Assembly (NCBI RefSeq): GCF_026340255.1
Contig: NZ_JAPEPJ010000002.1
Coordinates: forward strand, 186,001-250,000
Direction of reading: 5' to 3'
DNA length: 64,000 nucleotides
Source of the DNA: Streptomyces sp. NBC_01408
GTDB taxonomy: Bacteria; Actinomycetota; Actinomycetes; Streptomycetales; Streptomycetaceae
The notes under the pieces are model-generated. The model was given only the letters and a program-made list of their open reading frames with translations, was not told the DNA's origin and did not search any database. This document shows positions 1 to 8,900 of this stretch, in pieces. Within the stretch, counting starts at the first letter, position 1. The number at the start of each line of letters is the position of its first letter. Both the position numbers and the translations under genes were made by a program.

Positions 1-729
1 AAGGTCGCCGCCCAGATCGGAGCGCTGCGGGCCAAGGGCGGGGACGTCCGGGTCTCGTTCGGCGGCGCCGCCGGGCACGAGCTGGCGCTGAACTGCGGGA
101 CCGTCGACGAGCTGGCCGCCGCGTACGGGAAGGTCATCGACCAGTACAAGCTCACCAAGGTCGACTTCGACATCGAGGGTGCGGCCCTCCCCGACACCGC
201 GGCCAACGCCCGGCGCGCCCAGGCCATCGCCCGGCTGCAGAAGTCGCACCCGGGCCTGGACGTCGCCTTCACGCTGCCCGTCATGCCCGAGGGCCTGACC
301 CAGCCGGGGGTGGCGCTGCTGGCCGACGCCCGGAAGGACGGCGTACGGATCGACGCCGTCAACATCATGGCGATGGACTACGGCCCGGCCTACAGCGGTG
401 ACATGGGGCAGTACGCGATCCAGGCCGCGACGGCCACGCAGGCACAGCTCAAGGGGGTCCTCGGGCTGTCCGACGCGGCGGCCTGGAAGGCCGTGGCGGT
501 CACCCCGATGATCGGCGTCAACGACGTCGTGAGCGAGATCTTCACCGTCGAGGACGCCACGCAGCTCGTGGACTTCGCGGCGGCGAAGGGGATCGGGCGC
601 CTCGCGATGTGGTCGTCGACGCGCGACAAGCAGTGCGCGGCCGGGGCCGTCAACTACGCCGATGCCACGTGCAGTTCGATCCTCCAGCAGCCGCTGGCCT
701 TCACCAAGGCGTTCTCCGCCCTCAAGTGA
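1..729 (+). CDS. GH18 chitinase, C-terminal part (5' end outside window)
   Basis: The reading frame is open from base 1 and ends with TGA at 727-729, giving the last 242 residues of a glycoside hydrolase family 18 enzyme. GH18 chitinases hydrolyse beta-1,4 links in chitin by substrate-assisted catalysis. The family signature is visible as VDFDIEG, with the proposed catalytic Glu codon at 175-177. Further conserved strands follow: the FTLPVMP strand, the NIMAMDYG segment with the product-stabilising Tyr region, and an AMWSSTRD segment near the end that supplies the barrel Trp. Secretion signal and any carbohydrate-binding module would lie upstream and cannot be seen. The ending is clean at the barrel, so no C-terminal module is attached. 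Confidence 0.88.
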   Translation, partial: KVAAQIGALRAKGGDVRVSFGGAAGHELALNCGTVDELAAAYGKVIDQYKLTKVDFDIEGAALPDTAANARRAQAIARLQKSHPGLDVAFTLPVMPEGLTQPGVALLADARKDGVRIDAVNIMAMDYGPAYSGDMGQYAIQAATATQAQLKGVLGLSDAAAWKAVAVTPMIGVNDVVSEIFTVEDATQLVDFAAAKGIGRLAMWSSTRDKQCAAGAVNYADATCSSILQQPLAFTKAFSALK

Positions 730-784
730 CCGCCGTACGGCGGCACTCCCGCTGACGCCCGGCGCGAACGGCGACGGGCGTCAG
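730..784 (+). terminator. Two hairpins behind the chitinase gene
   Basis: A perfect palindrome CCGCCGTACGGCGG (730-743) touches the stop codon. It is followed by a second stem, CTGACGCCC (752-760) pairing with GGGCGTCAG (776-784). No U-tract is present, which is usual in high-GC actinobacteria. The position between convergent genes suits termination. Confidence 0.5.
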
Positions 785-827
785 GGGGGTACGGGCGTCG
801 GGGAGTACGGGTCGGACGGGAGACCGG

Positions 828-1151
828 TCAGACGACCTCGGTGTCGTAGAAGCAGAAGTGGTCCGCTATCCCGGCCGCCACCGCGTTCGGCTCGGGATAG
901 CCCCAGACCACTGCGTCCGCGCCCGGCACCGACCAGTACACGGCTTCTCCCTTGAAGGGGCAGGTGGTCCGGGTGTCCGAAGGGGTCAGCAGCTCGGTGC
1001 GCACGTCTGCGGCGGGGAGGTAGTAGCGCACCGGGCAACCGGTCTCGCGCAGCACCAGGGGCCGCCGGCTCTCGGCGAGCAGCTGCCCGTCCCGTACGAC
1101 GCGGATGTGCTCGGTGCCTTGACTGATGGTGATGTCGTGTCCAGAGGTCAT
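828..1151 (-). CDS. DUF427 family protein
   Basis: This 107-residue protein matches the small all-beta DUF427 family common in actinobacteria. Typical features are the VRVVRDGQLLAES-type opening, a YYLPAADV segment, the CPFKGEAVYW core and the DAVVWGYPEP stretch. The length is normal for a single domain. The molecular function of the family is not established and no catalytic role is claimed. The gene stands alone, convergent with the chitinase and divergent from the EF-hand gene at 1286. Confidence 0.8.
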   Translation of the reverse strand: MTSGHDITISQGTEHIRVVRDGQLLAESRRPLVLRETGCPVRYYLPAADVRTELLTPSDTRTTCPFKGEAVYWSVPGADAVVWGYPEPNAVAAGIADHFCFYDTEVV

Positions 1152-1285
1152 GGCGGTTGCAGCACGGCCGGGGTGCTCGCCTATTCCTCCCCCCGCCCCG
1201 GCCGAGCGGGAACCAGGACTCCGCCCCCGTCGTTCTCTGCTCAGAGGGTGCGTGGGCCGGCCAGGCCCCTCCGGAAGAGGACCGC

Positions 1286-1540
1286 ATGATGAGTGAGAAG
1301 GCCCGCAAGCTGTTCGACGCGCTCGATCTGAACGCGGACGGCACCCTGACCAGGGCCGAAGTGATTTCCGCCCTGCGGACCAAGGGCCCCACCCTCGCCG
1401 CCCAGGGCGATCTGCCGTTCTGGGGCGTGAGCGACGCCGACGGATCCTCGGCGCTCTTCGACGCCGCGAACCTGGACGGCGACGAGGTACTGACCTTCGA
1501 GGAGTTCTCGAGGGAGGTCGACCGCCGCTTCGGCTGGTAG
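1286..1540 (+). CDS. Small EF-hand calcium-binding protein
   Basis: The 84-residue product carries a canonical EF-hand loop, DLNADGTLTRAE, near residues 14-25. A second, less regular loop around NLDGDEVLTFEEF lies near the C-terminus. This resembles the small calmodulin-like proteins of Streptomyces, which bind Ca2+ in the cytoplasm as buffers or sensors. Two ATG codons are adjacent (1286 and 1289). The first was chosen because GGAAGAGG at 1273-1280 is well spaced from it. The upstream frame to 1157 is open but has no coding character. Partner proteins cannot be inferred from the neighbours. Confidence 0.8.
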   Translation: MMSEKARKLFDALDLNADGTLTRAEVISALRTKGPTLAAQGDLPFWGVSDADGSSALFDAANLDGDEVLTFEEFSREVDRRFGW

Positions 1541-2005
1541 CCCGGGACCGGACCGACAGCCCTCGGCCGGACCCGTCCGGGTGAAAGCAGTCCGGGCGGA
1601 TCGTTCCTGCTCCGCGCCGCGCTGACCGGTTTCACCGCCGACGAGTTACGCGCCGTCGGCCTGGCCGCCGAGTACCTGGACCTCGTACGGGACCAGGTCG
1701 GCCCCGACCCCTACCGGCGGCTCGCCGACGCGGCCGAACCGTTGGAGGGCGAGGGCGCCGAGGGCGCCAGAGCGGTGATCCACCTCTGGTACACCGGCAG
1801 TTGGCCGGGGCTGCCCGGCCGCGGCGGACCGTTCAGGGTCTCGCCCGAGGCGTACGCCTCCAGGCTTGTGTGGCGGGTCATCGGCGGGCGCGCGCCCGGC
1901 ACCCGGCCGCCGGGGTTCGGAAGCTGGGCCGAACCGGTGACAGCGCCCCTCGCCGCACCGCGCTCGGGGGCGGCGGCGGACACCGGGGCGGGAACGGCGC
2001 GATGA
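1541..2005 (+). pseudogene. Sugar dehydrogenase small subunit (gluconate 2-dehydrogenase subunit 3-like), no start codon
   Basis: Translation of this frame gives a recognisable small subunit of a membrane-type FAD sugar dehydrogenase: an FLLRAALTGFTADEL opening, the LWYTGSWPG core and an ending of the GFGSWAEP type. The frame is open from the EF-hand stop codon to TGA at 2003-2005, but has no ATG, GTG or TTG before the conserved N-terminus. A GTG at 1581 lies in another frame and meets a stop at once, so a frameshift is likely. A TTA codon sits at 1646-1648. The stop overlaps the next start (ATGA), as expected for the small/large subunit pair. It is probably inactive, since the partner is also truncated. 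Confidence 0.6.
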
Positions 2006-2676
2006 CCGGGTCCGTACGGTACGACGTGATCGTCGTGGGCGGCGGGGTCGCCGGGTCCCTCGTCGCACGGCAGTTGGGTGAGCGCGGCCGACGCGTCCTG
2101 GTCCTGGAGGCCGGAGCCCGGACCGACGGTCCCGGACCGGCACAGGGGGCGGCGGCCCCCGGGCCCGAGGTCACCGATCTGACCGGCCTCGAAGGCGGCG
2201 GCTACCGCGCCGACGGGTACTTCGTACAGCGCGGCCCGCTGCCCTACGCCAGCGCGTACCTGCGGGTCAACGGCGGCACCGGCACCGTCTGGACGGGGCT
2301 GACGCCCCGGATGCTGCCCGAGGACTTCGACACCGAGGCCTTCGGGTACGGCCGCAGCTGGCCCCTCTCCTACCAGGACCTCGAACCGCACTACCGGGCC
2401 GCCGAGTACGAGATCGGGGTGTCGGCCGACGTCGAGGAGCAGCGGGGGCGGGTGGGCCTGACCTTCCCCGACGGCTACGTCTTCCCCATGCGGGCCCGGG
2501 GCTGGTTCGAGGTGGACATGCCCTCGCTCAACGGGCCCGCGGGCGAGGCGTGGAGCGTGCGCTGCCGCGCGGCCGAGCTCACCGGGGACGGCGGCATCGA
2601 CCGTCGGGAGCCGGAGCTGTTCTCCTTCGGCGCACCCCCGGTCGCCGCCCACAACCGCCCGTACTACCTCGCCTGA
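2002..2676 (+). pseudogene. Truncated GMC-family FAD oxidoreductase (sugar dehydrogenase large subunit)
   Basis: The 224-residue product begins with a clear FAD-binding Rossmann motif (VIVVGGGVAGSLVA) and the GMC pattern RVNGGTGTVWTGLTPRM. It continues through the SYQDLEPHYRAAE segment and then stops. Full GMC dehydrogenases are roughly 500-600 residues, so the substrate domain and the catalytic His/Asn end are missing. The last 25 or so residues do not look like the family. The start overlaps the upstream small subunit by ATGA, an intact operon arrangement. The pair reads as a decayed two-subunit periplasm-facing sugar dehydrogenase. A shortened but expressed protein cannot be excluded. Confidence 0.7.
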
Positions 2677-2793
2677 GCTCCGGCCCGGAAGTCGGGTGAT
2701 GTTCATACGCGGTAGGCCGTCCTTTCACGGAGCACGGGGCGCGGCGTTCGAACGATCAGTCGCCCCGGCCGTGGGTTCGATATCGGCCAAACT

Positions 2794-2817
2794 CCGACTA
2801 CTCAATCGAGTAGTCGG
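2794..2817. promoter_or_regulatory. Perfect 10-bp inverted repeat upstream of the NRPS
   Basis: CCGACTACTC (2794-2803), spacer AATC, then GAGTAGTCGG (2808-2817) form an uninterrupted hyphenated palindrome about 110 bp before the NRPS start. The surrounding 2760-2926 stretch is clearly more A/T-rich than the flanking genes, as promoters are. The site could be an operator for the LuxR-type or TetR regulators nearby. A terminator for the truncated GMC gene is the alternative. No other gene is visible in 2677-2926. Confidence 0.5.
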
Positions 2818-2926
2818 GCCACTCGTTCCGGTAGTGGATCTTCAAGTAGTGCCCTGCTTACGATTTCGGAGGAATTCGATTGCGGATTTTCATTTGGTCG
2901 ACAAGATCTGAAAGTGAGGAAAAGCT

Positions 2927-5900
2927 GTGGCTGTCCGCCGCACCCTCCCGCTCACCTCCTACCAGCGCGACATCTGGGCCGCCGAGTCCCGGACCCCGAA
3001 CGACCCGCAGTTCAACGTGATCCTCCACGAGCGACTGTCCGGGGAAATCGACCTGCCGGCCCTGCGGGCGGCAACAGCGCACGTACTGCGCGCCAGCGAT
3101 GCGTTCTCGCTCCGCTTCGGCGAGCGGGACGGAATTCCGTTTCAATGGTTCGAGGATTCCTCCCGCGCGGGCGACGAGGAATGGGTCGGCGAATTCGATC
3201 TGTCCGGGGAGAAGGATCCGGAGACGGCGGTCGAGCAGCTGAAGGAACGTTCCCTCGCCCAGCCCTTCGACCTCAGGGCCGGCGTCCCGCCCTTCGCCGC
3301 CGCCGTGGTCCGCGAGGGCGGCGCCGTCGTCCACCTGCACGTCAACGCCCACCACATCGTCGCCGACGCCTGGGCGCTGAACCGGATCAGCCTCAGGATC
3401 TGGGCGCGGTACGCGGAGCTCACCGGCGCCGCGGCCCCCCGCGGGGCCGACGGGGCCGCCGGGTCCGACAGGAGTGGCACGGCCGACACGGGCGGCAGGG
3501 CCGACGGCGTCGGCGAAGAGACGCCGTCCTACGCCGACTTCGCCGGGGCCGACGCCCGCTACGCGGGTTCCGCCGAGCAGGAGGCCGACCGCGCCTTCCA
3601 CCGCGCGGCCCTGGACGGCGTGACGCCCGCGCTGTTCCCGCGTTCACCGGAACGGCTGCCCTTGGGGGGCGCCGAGCGGCGGGGACGGCACAGCTTCACC
3701 GTCGACGGGGAACTCGTGGCCCGCATCCGGAAGGGCGGCAGCTCCCCGTTCGCCTTCCTCGCCGCCGCGTTCGCCTCCTACTTCACCCGGGTGCACCGGA
3801 CCGACGAGATCGTGCTCGGCGTCCCGTTCCTCAACCGCCGCACGGAGCGGGAGCTGGCCACCGTCGGCCAGTTCGCCAACAGCCTGCCGCTGCGCGTCCG
3901 CGTCGGCGAGGAGGCCTCACTGGCCGGGCTCGCCGCCGGGATCCGCGCGGACGCGGACGCCCTGCGCGGACACGAAAGGCTCGCCCTGGGCGACGTACTG
4001 CGCGAGGCGCCCGCCGTCCCCGGCGAGCGCCGGCTCTTCGACATCACCCTGTCCTACCTGCGCTTCCCCCGGCCCCCGGCTCCGGACGGCGTCGTCCACG
4101 AGACCGTCATCGCCGCTCCCGTCCACCACCAGGACGCCCTGTCCGTGATGGTGCACGCCTTCGAGGACGACGGCCCGCTGCGCGTCGACCTCGACTACGC
4201 CGTCGACGTCTTCGACGAGGACCTCCCCATCGAGGCCGTGGCCGCGCACCTCGGCCGCCTCCTGCGGGCGGCCGTCGAGGAGCCCGGACGGCCCGCGCCC
4301 ACCCTGCCGGTCCTCGGGGCCGAGGAACGCGAGCGGCTGACCGAGCGGGACCAGGGGGCCGTCGTGCCCTACCGGGACGACATGACCCTGCACGGGCTCT
4401 TCGAGGAGCAGGCCGCCCGTACCCCGGAGCGGATCGCCGTCGTCGACGCCGCGGACCCGGGCGGTGCGCTCACCTTCGCCGGGCTCGACGCCCGGGCCGA
4501 GCGGGTCGCCCGCGCCCTGCGGGCCCGTGGCATCGCCGCCGGCGACCGCGTGGCCGTCCTCCTGGAGCGCGGCCCGCACACCCTGCCCGCCCTGCTCGGC
4601 GTGCTCAAGTCCGGCGCCGCGTACGTGCCCGTCGACCCCGGCTACCCCGCCGACCGGATCGCCTTCCTGCTGTCCGACAGCCGGGCGGGCGCCGTCCTCA
4701 CCGGTCCGGGCTCGCCGGAGCCGCGGACCCCCGCCGGGGTCCCCGTACTGCGCGTGGACGAAATACCCGACGCCGTGCCCGCAGCCGTGCCCGCCGGGCT
4801 GCCGGACGCGCTCCCGGTGCCGGCCGGGGCGGGCGCCGGGCCGCGCGACGTCGCGTACGTCATCTACACCTCGGGATCCACCGGCACCCCCAAGGGGGTC
4901 ATGGTCGAGCACCACTCCGTCGTCAACCGGCTGGCCTGGATGCAGTCCCGGTACCCGATCGGCGCCGACGACGTCCTGCTCCAGAAGACGCCCGTCTCCT
5001 TCGACGTGTCCGTGTGGGAGCTGTTCTGGTGGGCCGTCGAGGGCGCCTCGCTGGCGCTGCTCGCGCCCGGCGGCGAACGCGATCCGCGCACCCTCCTCGC
5101 CACGATCGCCGCCCGCGGCGTCACGACGGCCCACTTCGTGCCCTCCATGCTGGGCCCGTTCCTGGACCTGCTGGAGGACCACCCCGTGCTGCGGGCCGAC
5201 GCGGCGAGCCTGCGGCAGGTGTTCTGCAGCGGCGAGGCCCTCTCCCCGGCCCGTGTCGAGCAGTTCCACCGTGTCTTCGCCGGTGACGGGCCGCGCCTGG
5301 TCAACCTGTACGGTCCGACCGAGGCCACCGTCGACGTCTCGTACCACGACTGCGCCCCCGTACCCGGCGAGCCGGTGCGGCGCGTTCCCATCGGCCGGCC
5401 CGTCGACAACACCCGGCTGTACGTGCTCGACGCGCACGGCGAGCCGCAGCCGGTGGGCCTGCCCGGTGAACTGTGCATCGGCGGCGTCCAGGTGGCCCGC
5501 GGCTACTTCGAGCGACCCGAGCTGACGGCCGAGAAGTTCACCGACGACCCCTTCGTCCCCGGCGGACGCATGTACCGTACGGGCGACCTGGCGCGCCGTC
5601 TCGCCGACGGCTCCCTCGAATACCTCGGCCGGATCGACGGCCAGGTCAAGATCCGCGGGAACCGCGTCGAGCTCGGCGAGGTCGCCGGGGCCCTCGCCGC
5701 CGTCCCCGGGGTGCGCGACGCCCTCGCCGTGGACTGGCACAGCGCCACCCGGGGCACCCACCTCGCGGCCTACTACGTCGCCGACGACGAGCTCGACCCG
5801 CTCCAGCTGCGCGCCGAACTCGCCCGCACGCTCCCCGAGTTCATGCTCCCCGCGTACTTCGTGCGGATCGCCGCCGTCCCGCTGACGCCCAACGGCAAGG

Positions 5901-8900
5901 CCGACCGCCGGGCGCTGCCCGAACCGGCCGCGCCCGACACGCCCGCCACGGCGTACACGGCTCCGCGCACCGCCGTCGAGGAGGCCCTCGCGCAAGTGTG
6001 GGCCGAGGTGCTCGACGTGCCGCGCGTCGGAGTCCACGACGACTACTTCGCCCTCGGCGGCGACTCGATCCTGATGCTGCGCGTCCTGGTACGGGCGCAG
6101 AAGCGGGGGCTCACCTTCGATCTGAGCGACCTGATGCGCCGGCCCACCGTCGCCGCCCTGGCCGCTGTGACCGGGAGCGACGCGGCCTCGGGTGAATCCG
6201 TCCCGGACCTCGCCCCGTTCGCGCTCGTCGCCGGTGTGGACCGGGCCCGCCTCGAGGGCCGGGCCGACGCCTACCCCGTCAGCCGCCTCCAGCTGGGTCT
6301 GCTCTACCACAGCCGGGCCGAGCGGGACTCGGCCGTCTACCGCGACGTCTTCCAGTACAGCCTCGTCCTGGACTGGGACGCGGAGCTCTTCACGGGTGCC
6401 TTCGACCGGCTCGTGGCCCGCCATCCCGTCCTGCGGTCCTCCTTCGACCTCGGCGGGTTCTCCGAGCCCCTCCAGATCGTGGACACCACGGTCGAGCGCG
6501 CCCTGAACGTCGCCGACCTGCGCGGGCTGCCACTGGACGACGCCCGGAGCGAGATCACCGCTCACATCGAAGAGCGCCGCTTCTGGCCGTACGAGTTCGA
6601 ACGTCCCCCGCTCTACCACCTGCGGGTCCACGTACTGCCCGGGACGGTGGAGCTGGTCCTCAGCTTCCACCACGCCCTCCTCGACGGCGGCAGCGTCGCG
6701 AACCTCGTCCGCGAACTCCTCCAGGACTACGCGCACACGCTCGGCCAGGACATCGGGCCCGTCCCGGAGCTCGACCTCCCCTCGGCCGCGCACCACATCG
6801 TCGCCGAACGGCGCGCCCTGGAATCCCCGCAGACCAGGGACTACTGGCGCCGCACGCTGGCGGGCTCCGAGCTGCTCCAGCTCGACGCCTTCCGGCCGCA
6901 CACGGCGCCCGGCGGCGAGGAGCTGATCACCCGGCGCGTCGACCTGCCCGCCGGACTCGTCTCCGCGGTACGGGAGTTCTCCCGGGCCCACACCCTGCCG
7001 GTGAAGTCCGTCCTGTTCACGGCGCACCTGCTCACACTGCGCCTGTTCTCCGGCAGCGACGACGTGACCACCGGCCTGGTCACCCACGGCCGGCCCGCCC
7101 GGGAGGACGCCGAGCGCATCGCCGGCCTCTTCCTCAACACCATGCCGGTCCGGCTCGACACCGCCGGGGACAGCTGGCTGGCCGTCGTGCGCGACGCCTT
7201 CCGCGCCGAGCAGGACAGCCACCCGCACCGGCGCTACCCGCTCAGTGCCATCCAGGAGGACCTCGGCACGACGGTCCTCGACACCGCCTTCAACTACATC
7301 CACTTCCGCCAGCTCGCCGCCGTCTTCGGCCTGCCGGGCGTGCGTTCGCTGGACTTCCGCACCTGGGAGGAGACCAACTTCTCGCTCCTGGTCAACGCCG
7401 TCACCGAACCGGCCGACGACCGGATCTGGCTGCGGATGGACTACCAGGGACGCCTCTTCACCCCCGAGCAGGCCGACCTCTACACCCGGCGCTTCACCGA
7501 CATCCTGCGCCGGGTCGTCGAACACCCCTCGGAGCGGGCCGACTTCGCCTTCCTCACCGAGGCCACCGCCCCGCTACCGGCGCGCCCGGCGGCCGCGCAC
7601 GCCCCCGACGTCGTACGCGCCTTCGAGGCGCAGGCCGCCCGGACCCCGGAAGCCACCGCCCTCGTCTTCCGCGACCGGCGGCTGAGCTACGCCGAGCTCG
7701 ACGCCCGGGCCGACCGCGTCGCCCGCCGGCTGCTGGCCCTCGGGGCGGCCCCCGGGGACCGGATCGGCATCGCCATGGACCGCTCCCCCGAGACCGTCGC
7801 CGTGATCCTCGGCGTCCTCAAGGCGGGCGGCGCCACCGTCCCCCTCGACACCGGCTACCCGCGCGAGCGGATCGCCTCCATGCTGGAACAGGCCCGGCCG
7901 TTCCGGGTGGTCGCCCACCGCGCGTACGCCGAGCAGCTCGGCGACACCTCCCCGGTGCTGGCCGCCGAGGAACTGTTCCCGGAGACCGCCGAAGCCGGCG
8001 GGGCGGACGGGACAGGCGGGACAGGCGGACCCGCCGAGGGACCGGGGGCGGACCGTACGGCCGCGGCCGGCCCCGGCGACGCGCTGCCCGTGATCGACCC
8101 GGACTCCATCGCCTACCTGCTCTTCACCTCCGGATCCACCGGCCTGCCCAAGGGCGTCGAGATGCCCCACCGTTCGCTCGCGAACCTCGTCGCCTGGCAG
8201 AACTCGATCCCCAGCGGCGTGATGGGCGGCACCACCGTCCAGTACGCGCCCATGAGCTTCGACGTCTCCTTCCAGGAGATCTTCTCCACGCTCTGCGGCG
8301 GCGGCACCCTGCTCCTGGTGTCCGAGGGCGAACGCCGCGACATGCCGGGCCTGCTGCGTCTGCTGGACCGCGAGGGCGCCGAGCGCCTGTACCTGCCGTA
8401 CGTGGCCCTCCAGCAGTTCGCGGAGACCGCCCTGGCTCTGGACACCGTCCCCCGGACGCTGCGGGCGCTGCTCTCCTCGGGCGAGCAGCTGCGGGTGACC
8501 GACGAGATACGCGCCCTGTGCCAGGCCCTGCCCGGGGTCATCCTGGAGAACCAGTACGGGCCCACCGAGTCCCATGTCGTCACCAGCCACACCATGACGG
8601 GCGATCCGCTGCGCTTCCCCGCGCTGCCGCCGATCGGCCTGCCCGTCGACGGCGCGGAGGTCCTGGTCCTGGACGCGCGGATGCGGCCCGTGCCCCCCGG
8701 CGTCAAGGGCGAGATCCACCTGGGCGGCATCTGCCTGGCCCGCGGGTACGCGGGACAGCCGGAGCTCACCGCGGAGCGGTTCGTGCCCCGCCCCGGCGGA
8801 GCCCCCGACGAGCGCCTCTACCGGACCGGCGACCTCGGTCTGGTCCTGCCCGACGGCTCCGTGGTGTGCCTGGGACGCTCCGACGCGCAGGTCAAGGTGC

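Noticed and set aside
2699..2911. A 71-codon frame just before the NRPS
   Set aside because: It lacks a ribosome site and protein-like composition, and lies over the A/T-rich promoter and palindrome.
3917..7525. A 1202-codon open frame on the minus strand opposite the NRPS
   Set aside because: It is antisense to intact NRPS domains and its product is low-complexity Gly/Val/Arg/Asp-rich. Long antisense frames are expected in high-GC coding DNA.
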